Shown: piece by piece, positions 34,175 through 46,469 of the stretch | Layout of the letters: every line of letters begins with the position of its first letter | How positions within the stretch are numbered: the stretch's first letter is position 1 | Assembly: GCA_011317545.1 (NCBI GenBank) | Contig: WUJK01000006.1 | Coordinates: 62,001 to 126,000, forward strand | Source of the DNA: Coniella vitis | Lineage: Eukaryota; Ascomycota; Sordariomycetes; Diaporthales; Schizoparmaceae | Direction: 5' to 3' | DNA: 64,000 bases | Program-made: the position numbers and the translations under genes | Notes under the pieces: generated by a model | The model's input: only the letters and a program-made list of their open reading frames with translations | What the model was told of the DNA's origin: nothing | Database searches by the model: none

Positions 34175-36058
34175 TCAATATGGTGTCAACAGCCTCGTGA
34201 CTGACAGCTTGTCGATATCATTTTGCTGTAGGGCCTTAGTAGACTGTTTCGCTCCGGCACCTCCACAATCGGGGCCGGAACTAGACCCTTCATTAGTGGA
34301 AGAGCGTGGCTCGAAACTGCCGTCGCGGTCTACATCCATACTTCTATTGAGATGTGAAGCCGAGCCTGTTCCAGAATCGTCCGATTCGAGATTTCGAGGC
34401 CATCGAATGCAATGCTGGGCATGATTTGTCCATAAGTCTCTGTCTATATCCGAACCAGTCTGCGTTGCATAAGCTAGCAGAATCAATGCAACCATACTGC
34501 CAATAGCCGTATCCTGCCATTGCCCTTCGGGGCTCACTGGTGATTCATAATAACTTCTCGAATCGCATTCTACCCTGAGGGCGGGGTATGGGCGGTACGC
34601 TTGAGCGCCATCCATTTTCAGGGCTAGTACATTCGGCAGGTGAGTTGTTACACAGTCCTTAGCGGATTCCGACTTCCATGGCCACCGTCCTGCTCTCAAA
34701 ATGTACTAACGCCTTTTGTGGTGTCTGATGAGCGCGGAACGTTTTGTTGCGATGTAGGCGGGCGATCGAGGTCAAGATTGGCAGAATCGCAGACATAGTA
34801 CTCAACATCTGGTGAATCTGCTGGAATGTGAAGGAAAATGTAAAGCTCGCCGGTAGAGATAAAGCCGTAGCGATGGTAGTTGGGCAACATAAAGTCATAG
34901 AGATGCGTGATAATAGCACAAGGACCCAATAGAGTACTTGAGCTAGGGGATTGCGAGTTGTCTGTAGGAAGGGATTGTTCGTCCAAGGACATTATACCGC
35001 TGCTGCTGCCTTGACTGCTTTGGTTGTCATGATCTTTGACCACGATCATGGCCAGTACTATGTGTCCTCGGTGATATCGAAGTCGACGTCGCCATTGAAC
35101 TGGAGGATGCGCTGAGATCAGGATCCGCGGGCAGGCTGTCGTCGGCACGTATGGTGTCGCCAGAATGACCTGCCTCGCGGACAGTCTGCCAGACCTCTTG
35201 CAAAACAATCATAGGCGGATCGGAGCCGAGCGTGTCCGGCCCAAAGGAGTTGAGGACATGATTGCGAAGTAATCTGTGTGGGGGCTTGTACTCGGCCACT
35301 ACAAGAACCTTACTTGAAGGCTTAAGCGTGATTGGTTGCGAGCAACGCAGGACGGCACAGATGTTGCAAGGGCCGAGAAGACGAGGTGTCTGTTGATCAT
35401 TTCGAGATGGACGTATTGTTGCCCTATTTACATACGCGCTCTGCCTTAGCAAGCATATCCCATACCTTTATTCCGGGGTGTACATACATATATGTATATA
35501 TATATATATGCAAGAGGGAATCTTCCAAGTTTGTAGATCAGCTTACTCTTCGTCAATATTGCGATGGTCCTGGAAGCGTAAGGTCTGGCTGAAGCTGCTT
35601 GGTCCTTGTGCCTGGTCACCTGGAACGGCTAATCCCAAGCGCTGTCGAAAGGAGGGCGAGCGATGCGCTTCTTGTAAGGTTAAATCGATAATCTTTTCAA
35701 CGGGCTGCCATAGAGCGACCTTGTCGTGGATAATAGTAGCTTTTTCGGAATCGAGCTCGCGCTGTACATATCCGCCCAGAAAGTTGAGGTGATCGGCGGT
35801 TGGAAAGGCAAAGCCGAGCGCGATGGAAAGGATTTCCAACCTCTGATCACGTAGCGTCGTGAAATCCTTCCAGACCCGTAGCTGAGTCGGCGCGTAGCGG
35901 TTATCAGGCGCCGTCAGCTCGCCCGTCGTCGTGATGGTTGGATTTCGCACGATGGTGCACGTTCTGGCAAGATAGCGATGATTAGCTTTGAGAAACGTGC
36001 GAAGGCTGCTGTTGAGATTCGAGGGTTCTGCTTGGTATGATGATGCGTGTATGTTCAT
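34175..36058 (-). CDS. Fungal protein of unknown function, kinase-partner domain (about 549 aa, 4 exons)
   Basis: No biochemical function is known. Proposed exons (minus): 36058-35547, 35423-35170, 35111-34711, 34657-34175; introns are 123, 58 and 53 nt, and phases join to 550 codons. Visible blocks: WQPVEKIIDLTLQEAHRSPSFRQRLG (about 125-150), a short FQDHRN motif, PCNICAVLRC then VLVVAEYKPPHRLL, RLRYHRGHIVLAMIV, HRYGFISTGELYIFLHIPAD with YYVC, and TAIGSMVALILLAYAT. From memory these match a fungal family whose members carry 'EYKAPHKL', 'YGYICTGEA' and 'LTAVGQVLAFTL' blocks and often a C-terminal kinase. The kinase lies in a separate downstream gene here. The 58- and 53-nt introns are the weakest part of the model. 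Confidence 0.65.
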
Positions 36059-37386
36059 GTTGGCAGTCCTTCAAGCTGCCCTCAGCGCTGTATGGTGTTG
36101 CTGAAGTTGGACAGGTTGCCAACAAAATAACGCGAACTCCAATAGCGGAGGCTGTAGTACTTTAGAGTTTGCGTTGTTTTGTTGACAACCTGGCTACCGA
36201 GCCTGGCAGGCTTGAATTTAAGGTAAATAAATACCTTCCTGTGGAGGCAACCCGCAGTGCTGACCTAAGGGCGTATTCTTTTGCACGGCAGGAACGTCCG
36301 GCACATAAAGTACTTGGAGTACCTTCAGAAAACCAACCTGTCCGGCAGGCACCCAATCAGAACTCTAGTATCAACTCCAACCGCCCAGGGTATAATAATA
36401 ACTGCGTTAGAAGAGTTGCGGGAATCAGAGCAATAGGCTTGAACCAGAGTTCTCTGAAGTCGAGACGGAGGCAGTCGATAACTTCAATCATACCTGGGAA
36501 GATACCCGACCGGGCAGTAACGGTGAAGGATGCTGTTCAACTTGCTGTGAATAGGGAAATCTCTAGGGTCGGACTTCTATCCTCATTACAGACAGCTGAT
36601 ACCTTGATAGTTCTGGGTCTTGGGGCGTAGAATCTGGGTAGGACAACCAAGTCAATAATAAGCTCGACTTTTGTATATAGACACTGGACCTAGCTGTATG
36701 TAATAGCTAATATGCTCTTTTCAACGTTTGGCACGGCTAAATTGGAGGTAACTTGTTTAGTCCTCCTCATTGAAGCTCGGTTGTGGGAGACGACGGTCTT
36801 TCATAAACTCATGTAACTGGTTCATCGACCAAATGCCCGTCATGTAGCAAGTCACAGAACAGCTGCTATCTGCCTGTGATATATCGGGTGCCTGTGGCCT
36901 TGCCTGGCTATAGTTAGCCTTTTCGTTATACTTATATCTGGATAGTCGGACATATCGTGGTCTAAGTACAACCGCTTTTATCTGTGGGTAGATAACTACA
37001 ATGGAAATATCACTGTGCTGCTAAATATCTATATTGCTCAGACTGTTTGATGGTCTCCATTAGCCTAGTGTACTGTAGCAATTGTGGTATTTATCATTAT
37101 CATCGACAGTAGCAGAGATATGCTGTTACCGGTGGCAGATTATGTAACTTGCAGTAGTTTCTAGTTATCAAACAAATGCTCAAAGATATAAGATATAGTT
37201 AATAGATCTCTTGACATTAAAGGAATTGTTTTCTCACATTCCCCCATTGCATCCGACCTCCAAACCACCAAGAAGCAAGTTACGCACCGACAGGTGTAGG
37301 TGAGCCCACAACACCCTCGAGTGCAACGACAAAGCAGAATAGACGAGAGTAGGAAAGGTGAAGCTAGAAGATAAGAGTAGAAGCAA
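36059..37386. other. 1.3-kb region leading into the AT-rich block
   Basis: No recognisable gene. A plus-strand open frame at 36169-36630 shows no motif and is not accepted. Base composition becomes AT-rich toward 36650-37250. Confidence 0.5.
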
Positions 37387-38207
37387 TCATATAATGCGCA
37401 TATGCTCAGGTGCCTTGCTGCGGAGGATATCCAACCATACTATACCCTGACCCGTAAAATGATACTGCCTGTTGGTAACCTCAAACAGCGCCTTTGCCCT
37501 CTCGTTGAGTTCTATAGCAACTTCTGTATAACCACAATAGAATGCTACAACACTTTGTGAGTAAAGCGTCACCATTACCGCAAAACCAGGCTCCGGCCAA
37601 CAGTCTAGCGCTGCGGTTCGCGTTTCCTCCCATACGCGCACTACGTCTGGCATCGTCGTGCCTGCTAGCTTATTGAATGTCGATATATATTTTAACATAG
37701 CTATTCCTGCTAGGGCGAGGTATCTATTATATCTCGTGAACCTGCCGGGATCTCTACCGAAGCGTTGATCCCAGGGTTCCAGATATTCTTTATATTTCCC
37801 CTAAGCCTCGTCGAGCGACGTTTTATCGATTTTCCCAGAGTCCCGGTATCTAAGGAGATACTATATTAGCTAGGCATTGGCTAATATTAGATGTAAGCGA
37901 GAACCTATATTCTTACGGAACTCGATCTCTATTTATAAGATTTCGATCGCCTAAGTTAGCTTTCCCAGCTTATATAATGCCCCAGCGTAGTTAGATAGGA
38001 TAATATATTTAACCGTAATCTTGGACTCTGCTGTTATATATTCGTAGACTAGCTCGGTATATCTCTTAGCAGCCTCTTTAAAATCGCCCTTGTAAAGATA
38101 TACCCTTACGATAACTGCTTATATCTTTATAACTAGATATTACTCTTGGTTTGATAATCGTGGACCTAAAGGCTAGAATAATTATCTAACAGCTTTTATC
38201 TGGTCGA
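37387..38207 (-). pseudogene. 3' part of an interrupted TPR-like gene
   Basis: The C-terminal portion of a gene whose 5' part lies at 55600-56962. Reading the minus strand from 38207 gives one frame to a stop at 37387. It is broken only by TAA/TAG codons in the right half and intact from about 37698. It has a YKGDFKEAAKRYTELVYEYI-type helix pair followed by LSNYAGALYKLGKL, which looks like a TPR repeat. An intact tail includes ALDCWPEPGFAVMVTLYSQS. Stops fit C-to-T or G-to-A change of Gln and Trp codons, so the gene was damaged by RIP along with the transposons. Function is unknown. Confidence 0.75.
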
Positions 38208-38212
38208 CGGAG
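38208..38212. repeat. Target-site duplication CGGAG (left copy, element B)
   Basis: CGGAG directly precedes the TG that begins element B; the same five bases follow its end at 55595-55599. Confidence 0.85.
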
Positions 38213-38225
38213 TGTTATAACCCAG

Positions 38226-38686
38226 TGTAATGATCCTTGCCTGAATCCCGGATTCTGGAAGTACCTATAAGTTTTATATTAGCAGGTAGGGAAGTATTAC
38301 CTTTAAGTCTTCGTACGTTATCGAGCAATATCAAGTATTACAAGTAATTAAAAGGGATTACCCTATTATATAAAATAATACTTAGATTTATAACTAAAGA
38401 CTATAAGGAAAACTATCTAATATTAAGCCGTAAACTCCTATCCTTATATCCTTCTATTATTTCGGTGAGTCGATATAGTCGATATCGATTCCATCGATCT
38501 ATAGTATACTAGTCGATGTAGTCGATATCGATTCTATCGATCGTATAACTATTAGAACCCTAACCCTAATTATATCGCTCTATATTCTTATATAAGAGAT
38601 CCCTATCGGTCCGTTAAGGTTCCGATTTACTAGTATATAGTTACGCTAGCCTATTCCTATAACCTATATAACCGTAGGTTATAATA
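38226..38686 (-). repeat. Element A 3' LTR (461 bp)
   Basis: Aligns along its full length with 45320-45780. The differences visible are nearly all C/T or G/A transitions, with this copy more AT-rich, as expected for RIP. It contains CCCTAACCCTAA, two telomere-like units, also present in the partner LTR. Confidence 0.9.
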
Positions 38687-39482
38687 TTATCTCCCTTCTA
38701 TCGGTCTTTATCCCTAAAAACCTACGGTATTTCCGTAAATAGTCTTACCTAATATTCTTACTCCGGATTATACTTTCCTAATTCGTTATATCGTTATCTT
38801 TTCGTATAACGAAACCTCGTTCGTTAAATCTAAGGTCTAATTCTGCTAAATAGAAGTTATCCTTATACTTAATTATTCTTTCGAACGCCTTCGAGATACG
38901 TCCTTACTCTTATTACGATTCTAGGGGTAAGACTTCTTATTAAGTTTCCCCTAATAATTCTTCTTACTACGCCGAGTACGTACGTTTAAAGCTTCCTTAT
39001 TACGATATTTTAGAGGCGACTAATTCTACCGATCTTCTATATATTTCTTCGTAGTATTAAAAGTTAGAGGATAAGATTAAGGAGCTAGAAGATAAACTAA
39101 TACGCTTATATAGGTAAAAGAAGATATAGCGGGAGCGGATAGCGCGTATTATTCGTCGTAGTTTATCGAATTTAGAGGACCTAGATTATATAGAGCGTAA
39201 GGAGGTAGAGAAGGAGCGTTTAGCTATTAAGGCTAAATATCGTTCCGCAAAGCCGATTATTCCTAAAGGCTTACTACCTAAGGGTTTTATAACCGCCGCG
39301 CTAGAGGATTTTAATTAATCTAGGCTTTCTCCGTTATCTCTATCCGATTTTCTTATTAATAATTTATAAGGTGCTAGAGCTTCTAGTTTATAACTTTAAT
39401 TTCCTTAGAGTTACTACTAATAATTCTTAATAAGGGTCTAGTTATTCCTATAGGTAGCTATTATAGTTAAAGATATAGGTAA

Positions 39483-39557
39483 TCTTATAGCTTAATAGTT
39501 AGAGCTCCTAGTTTCTTACTAGGAGGTCCGGGGTTTAATTCCCTATAATACTTTCTC
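39483..39557 (+). other. RIP-damaged tRNA-like sequence inside element A
   Basis: A TAGCTTAATAGTTAGAGCT block resembles an A-box D-arm. It is followed by CCTAGTTTCTTACTAGG, a 5-bp stem with a 7-nt loop whose central triplet is TCT. GGTTTAATTCC then looks like a mutated B box. The acceptor ends pair poorly. It is probably a degraded tRNA-derived sequence carried by, or inserted in, the element's 3' region. Confidence 0.45.
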
Positions 39558-39989
39558 TATCTAAGGTTATAATAATTTTTTATTTTCGTATTCTTTAATA
39601 AGGTCTAGGTATGTATTCTTTAGTAGTTCTTAAGTATTTTCCGAATTATTATAATTTTTCTATTTAATAAGGTATTATTTTCCGTATCTATATTTACGTA
39701 AGTCGAGAATCTATTCGATTTTATATTATACTTGCTTTAGTTCGATAATATCTATATTATATAAGAGTTCTGCGTCTATTAATACTAGTTCTAGAAGTAA
39801 AATATAGAAGATTAGGTATAGATATATATATAGGATTTCGAGTTTATAGTTAACTAGTAAAATCTATTATATAATTTTATAAGGTCCGAGTTTTTTATAG
39901 TCGAGTTTATCGCTAGATCTAATAGTTTTAATATTTTTACGGTTAAGGTAGACTTTATCTCCCTTTTATAGGATTAATCCCTTAATCCT

Positions 39990-42900
39990 TTTTTAATTAG
40001 CGTTTTTCGTTATTTATTCTTTAATATCCTAAAGTATATATCGAGTATCTTCGTATAATTACTTAATTCTTCTAGCGTATTAGTCTGCTATTTCTGTATT
40101 TCCACCTAATAGTATTTCGTAGTATACCGTAGGGTTATATCTATAGAGTAGGAAGAATAGTAATTTTCCTATACTTATCGTATCTACGCTATTATAAGCA
40201 AATTACGCGGTTAGTAAAAGTTCGACCTAATTATTTTATTCGTAGTTAACGTAATATCGTAGATATTATTCTATAATCTAGTTAGTACGTTCTATTTATC
40301 CGTTTATCTAAGGATAAAATACTATAGATATACGTTATATCGTTCCGAGGTATTTAGTAAGTAAGATCTAGAATTTCGATACGAATTTTCTATCTCTATC
40401 TAATATAATTTCCTAAGGTATCCTATAGTTAGTAATAATAATACGGAGGAATATATATACGAGTTCTTCTATAATACTACTTTCTTTATATAATAGGAAG
40501 TATATATACTTACTTAATCTATAAATTATTATTAAGATACTATCGTATTATACTTTAGTTAAGGGTTCTTATAAGAGAGGTAGCTTAGTAATAAAGTCTA
40601 GACTAATAAATAACTAAATAGTTATAGGTATTAATAGGGGTTATAATAATCTATAAGGTTTATATCGTTCTATCTTATTTCGTTTATATATATCGTAGTT
40701 ATTAACGATATCTATAACTCGTTTCTTAAGGTTTAGTAGATTCTAATAGTATTAGATCTTTTTATAGGTTGCTTTAATTCCTTAGTATTTATATACTAGT
40801 ATATTATAGATACTTCTAATATAATCGTTTTATTCTAATATCGCTATATTATCGAGGTTAAGTATTTCTCCTTCGATATATAGTATTATATTAAGTTCCT
40901 TAGTAATAAATAGTATAGTAAGGTTACCTTCTAAATCTTCCTTAAAGATTATTATAATATCCTAGTCTTTACTATTACTATCCTTATAATCTAACCGTCT
41001 ATTAAGAGCGTTTACTCGTTTATTTTCTTTACCTTTACGGTAGATAATCTTAAAGTCGAATTCCGATAGAAATTCGTATTATCTAACTTATCGTTTATTA
41101 AGTTGCTTTATTAAGGTAAATACTTAAAGGTTCTTATAATCCGTATATATAAGAATTTATTATTTTATACCGATAAGGTAGTATTACTATTCCCTAAAGG
41201 CTTTTACTATTACTATAAGTTCTTAATCGGGCGTTTTATAGTTAAGTTCTAATCCGTTTAGCTTTTTACTAAAGTTACTAACTATCCGTAATCATCCTTT
41301 ATCGTCTCCTTATCCGAGTTATCTACTAAATATATAATCCGATACGTTTATCTCGATCTCGAAAACTTTATCTTAGTCTACTTCGACTAGGATTAGTTTT
41401 AATATAACGGCGTCCTTAATTATACTAAAGGCTTTCTATACTTATTCGTTCTAGTTAAAGGTAATATCCTTTTTCGTAAGTTCCGTAAGTAGTATTATAA
41501 TACTATTATAGTTCTTAATAAATTATCGGTAGAAGTTAGTATAGCCTAAGAAGGCTCTAATATCCTTAACGTTCTAAGGTATAGGCTAATCCTTAACTAC
41601 CTATACTTTATTTTTCTATATTCGTATATACCCTAGTATAATAATATATCTAAGGTAGTTAACTTCTTAAGTATTCTAGTTATATTTAATAGGTTTTACT
41701 AAAATCTTATTATCTTAGAGGATTTATAGGATTATTATAACGTACTTCTAGTATTCCTCGAATATTTTTAAGTAAATAAGGATATCGTCTAGGTAAGCGA
41801 TTATAAAATAATCGAGGTATTCGTATAAGATAAAGTTTATTATTTCCTAGAATAATATAGGGGCGTTAGTAAATCCGAATAATATAATAAGATATTCGAA
41901 ATATCCGTAGCGTATTTTAAACGCTATTTTCTATTCTTCTCCGGGTTTAATACGAATATACGTATATCCTTCTTTAAGGTCGAGGGCTATAAACTATTAG
42001 GCTCCTCTAAGTTTATCTCTAAGTTCTTTAAAGAGAGGTAAGGGGTATCGATTCTTAATTATAATATCGTTAAATTACCGATAGTTAATATATAATCGTA
42101 GTTTACCGTTTTTCTTTAGTATAAATAGGATTAGGTATCCTACTAGTAAATAAGAGGGTCTAATATAGCCTTTCTTAAAGTTTTCATCGATATATTCTCT
42201 AAATACTTTAAGTTTATCCTTATCTAATCCGTAGATAGGAAAGAACTTTAATTATTCTCCTTCTTTAAGTAGAATCTCGTAATCGTATAGGCCGTACTCT
42301 AATAGGCTATTATTAAATTTTCCTTAAAATAGTTTTATAAACTTCCGATACTCTTCTAGTATACCGGAGAGGTTTCTAAATATATCTTTATCTTATATAG
42401 TTACTATTATAAGGAGATATTATTATATATACTTAGTTCCTTCTTAAACTTACTATAATAATATATCCTACTATCTATAGAATCCTATTATATTATATCC
42501 TAATCTATTATATCCCTTCTTCTATTAGGTACTAACTATTACTAAATCCTTCTCTATAAGCTATCGAGGTTTATTATATCCTAAGGTAGCTATCGTCTTA
42601 GCTTTTCTCGATTTAAAGGTATATATAAATTCGTTTAAGCCCCTATTATCTAGGTATTACTTAGAAATTAAATCCGATCCTATACTCTTAATTATAACCG
42701 TTTCTTAGGTATCCGCTTTATCCTATAAAATATAATTATTAGTCTAATCGATTCGAGGATTTTCTTTTCTTAACTATAGTATACTTAAGATTAGCTTATA
42801 TTATACGGTATCTATAATATCGAAGTTTATTAGTATTATATATCTATAGATTATAATTAGTAATTAATTAGATTCTATATTAATAATACCTTAGCTATAA

Positions 42901-43100
42901 GCGACTTCTATACTTTCTATAGTACTAAGTTTATAGGGTTTTATCTTCTTCTTCTAAGGTATCCGTTCTCTATTAATAACGCTTAGGGATATAAAGTTTC
43001 CTTATATTCCGCTATCTAGGAGTACTATATAGTTTTTACCGTTAATTCGTACTACGATTTTCAAATATTCGTATATCGAGCTATCTATCGTATAGAAGGA
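39990..43100 (-). pseudogene. Element A pol (protease, RT, RNase H, integrase), RIP-inactivated
   Basis: Read on the minus strand, stop codons ignored: a retroviral-type protease with a DSG motif (about 43090-43010), RT (about 42270-41740) with KKNGKLRLYINYR and the catalytic YLDDILIY, then RNase H. Integrase follows (about 40740-40010) with SLDFITKLP, an LDRD(R) step and NDQWxE-like residues. The order PR-RT-RH-IN identifies Ty3/Gypsy. Every domain has in-frame TAA/TAG. Confidence 0.8.
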
Positions 43101-44149
43101 CTTATCGTAAATCCTAATCGCTTATTATCCCTTATAAGCGATCCTTACCTTTTAAGTTCTATTATTCTTACTATATTCTAAGGGCTACTATTTATACTAG
43201 ATTCTTAGCTTATTATATTCCGTATTATATATATACTATAGCCTATCGCTATAAGCGTACTTAATTTTCTTCTTCGGTATACGGAATCTATACTCCGGGC
43301 TAACTATCCTTAAGGTTATAATAGGTATACGCTTTATCCGTTAGGTATTCTATATAATTAGCGCGTTTATAAAAGCTATAATACGTAGGTTCTATATATA
43401 TAGGTTTTATAAGCTTTTCCCTTTATTTTTATTCGTATATTCTATACTAATCGAGCGCTTTTTCTTATACGTAAGGTATATACTAGGGTATTATATATTA
43501 GTACTATTTTACTTATTACATAGTATATTTATAGGGGGTATTATATATAAGGCTAATACTAACGTAATTTCCCCTTATTCTAAATACTTTATAATAGTCG
43601 CTATTATCGTTATTATAAGCGATAATATTATACCCTATCTCGTATATAGAAAATTATTCGTTAGTTACCTTATATTTAAAGTATTATCTATAATTATATA
43701 AAATATAGGTAAATTATATAATCTAATAATACTTTTCGTAGAGGTAATTAATTCGCGCATCTTCCTATATAAGGGGGGTTTCGTTTTAATAAGATATTAT
43801 TCGAAATAGTTCTCTAAGTATAATACTATAGATAAGGTAATACGTATCTCCTTTATCGGTATCTTTATCTATAGAGCTTTTTAATTCTAAGCTCGTTTCT
43901 TCGTTAATAGTTTAGGTACTAATATTCTAACCGATACTAAGCGTTTCCTATTATTCCGTAATTTCCGTAATATTACTCTATAAAATATCCGTTAGGAGGG
44001 GCGTCCTCTAAGTAACTATAATTTATCGTTCCTTATAAGGTTTCTAAGGGAACTATCCTAAGCCTTACTTTACCGAAAGGTATATTATATAATTATCCTT
44101 ATAATAGAAGGTTTAGTTAAGGAGTCTATAATCGGAGTCGTCCGAAACT

Positions 44150-45250
44150 TATTCTAGAAGCTAGTTTTAGCTAGGAGTAGAGTCTATAGTCTTATATATT
44201 ATAATATTAGCTTATTATCCTTCGAGGACTTTCTTAAATTCTCTAAGTTTCTTAAGTTATCGGTATTCTCGTATAAAGTAGCCTATCTTACTATAATTAA
44301 AGTATTCTTTACTTATAGGTTTACGCTAAGCTATATCGAGCTTTATAGGGCCTAAGTATATTATACTACTAATTACTATACTTTATTACTAAAAGCTACG
44401 GTTAGTTATCTATTAAATCCGCTATCCTATATTAGTATAATTCCTTTATATAGTATAGCTTCCTCCTTTCTTACTTTTCTCTATATATCTTTCGTAGAGA
44501 CGGTTATCGATACGGATAGCGTTATTACTAAATATTATAAAGTCTTTAGGCTAATCCTACTTAGAGATTTCGTCCTTAACCTCGTCCTTAAGTCCTTTAT
44601 AATAGTATTCTATAAGGTTCTTATCTTCCTAAGGGAGGTATACTAAGAGTTACTTAAAGCGGACTATATAAGCTAAAGCAGACTTATTCTACTTAAGTTC
44701 TATAAGTTATTATACTATAGTCCGTTCTTCGTTAGGATTACTAAATATTTCCTTAAGGGTATATTCGAATCCTATAAATAAATCGAATATATTCTTAATA
44801 GTTATCTTACGTTAATCGAGGTTACTTAGGTATTTAATATAGTTATAAAATAAGGGTTTATACTAGATAAATATATCCTTTTCGAATTATATACCGGCTA
44901 GGATAACTTTATCGGGTTTAGTAGTAAATTACGCTATATTATATAGGAAGTACGCCTTATAATAGGTAAGAAACCCTTAAAACGTCTTTTAGTTACCGTT
45001 ATATATAGCAGGTTTATCTATCTTATAGCTATTACCGGTATTTCGAATAATAAGCGCTAGGGGCGTAGTAGCCGTAGCCTAATATTATTCGAGCTATTAG
45101 GCCTACCTACGGATAATACGATTCTATTACTCCTAATTCTATTAGAGTATAATAAGTTATTAGGTAAGTTCGATTAATTAGTATATTATATCTTCCTAAG
45201 TTATAACCTAGCGATATCCTTCGCTTAAGGTAGATAGGGTAGGAGTTTAA
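44150..45250 (-). pseudogene. Element A gag with zinc-knuckle remnant
   Basis: A gag-like frame on the minus strand. A CCHC knuckle whose Cys codons now read as Tyr lies near 44255-44345, the same block as element B at 47.15-47.25 kb. Borders are approximate. Confidence 0.6.
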
Positions 45251-45319
45251 GGAGCTATTACTATACTTAATATTACCTAAGAGGTATATATAGACCGTCC
45301 TAAATAAGAGTTATAAAAA

Positions 45320-45780
45320 TATAATAATCCTTACCTAAATCCCGGATTCTAGAAGTACCTATAAGTTATATATTAGTAGGTAGGGAAGTATTACCTTTAA
45401 GTCTTCGTACGTTATCGAGTAATATTAAGTATTATAAGTAATTAAAAGGGATTACCCTATTATATAAAATAATACTTAGATTTATAACTAAAGACTATAA
45501 GGAAAACTATCTAATATTAAGCTGTAAACTCCTATCCTTATATCCTTATATTATTTCGGTGAGTCGATATAGTTAATATCGATTCCATCGATCTATAGTA
45601 TACTAGTCGATATAGTCGATATCGATTCTATTAATCGTATAACTATTAGAACCCTAACCCTAATTATATCGCTCTATATTCTTATATAAGAGATCCCTAT
45701 CGGTCCGTTAAGGTTCCGATTTGCTAGCATATAGTTGCGCTGGCCTGTTCCTGTAACCTGCATAACCGTGGGTCATAACA
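45320..45780 (-). repeat. Element A 5' LTR (461 bp)
   Basis: The partner of 38226-38686. Its last 60 bp (45721-45780) keep more G and C than the rest, so it partly escaped RIP. Confidence 0.9.
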
Positions 45781-45785
45781 CCCAG

Positions 45786-46240
45786 CCTTATGCAGGTCAC
45801 AGGGACAGGCCAACGCAACATAATATGGATATCGGAACTACGACGGACCGATAGGAGCTCTTATATAAGGATATCAGGATACTCAGGATGATATAATCAG
45901 GGTTAGGGTCCTAATAGTTATATAATCGATAGAATCGATATCGATTATATCGACTAGTATACTATAGATCGATAGAATCGATATCGATTATATTAACTTA
46001 CTAAGATAATAGAAGGATATAAGAATAGGAGTTTACGGCTTAATATTAGATAGTTTTCTTATAATCTTTAGTTATAAATCTAAGTATTACTTTAAGTAAT
46101 AGGGTAATCCCTTTTAATCTCTTATAATACTTAATATTATTCGATAAACGTACGAAGACTTAAAGGTATATTTCCCCCTCCTACTAATATATAACTTATA
46201 AATACTTCTAGAATTAAGGATTTAGGTAAGGATTATTATA
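45786..46240 (+). repeat. Element B 5' LTR, main part
   Basis: Reverse complement of the element A LTR family. With 38213-38225 it makes one LTR of about 468 bp. Joined to the neighbouring element A LTR, it forms a 455-bp head-to-head inverted repeat with only 5 bp between arms. Confidence 0.88.
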
Positions 46241-46469
46241 TTTTTATAACTCTTATTTAGGACGGTCTATATATACCTCTTAGGTAATATTAAGTATAGT
46301 ATTTAATTATAGCTTTAGTAATTATAGCCCCTTTAACGGTTAATTAAGCTTAGAATACTAATTAATAACTCTTAACTACTATTAACGTTACTTATTATAT
46401 ATATTATAAAACTTAAGGCTTAAGGAAATACTAGCGGAACCCCTAATAAGCCCTTTAAGATAGAATAAC

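Larger units (their letters stand above)
38226..45780 (-). mobile_element. Ty3/Gypsy-type LTR retrotransposon A (nested in B)
   Basis: Two LTRs of exactly 461 bp (38226-38686 and 45320-45780), ends TG..CA allowing for RIP, flanked by target duplication CCCAG (38221-38225 and 45781-45785). Coding is on the minus strand: gag, protease, RT, RNase H and integrase in the usual Ty3/Gypsy order. All frames carry many TAA/TAG codons. It belongs to the same LTR family as B, inserted in opposite orientation. It is a dead copy. Confidence 0.93.

Noticed and set aside
36169..36630. 153-codon plus-strand open frame
   Set aside because: No motif and ordinary composition; likely chance.
38551..38570. CCCTAACCCTAA telomere-like units
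   Set aside because: Only two units, repeated in each LTR of the same family; part of the LTR, not a telomere.
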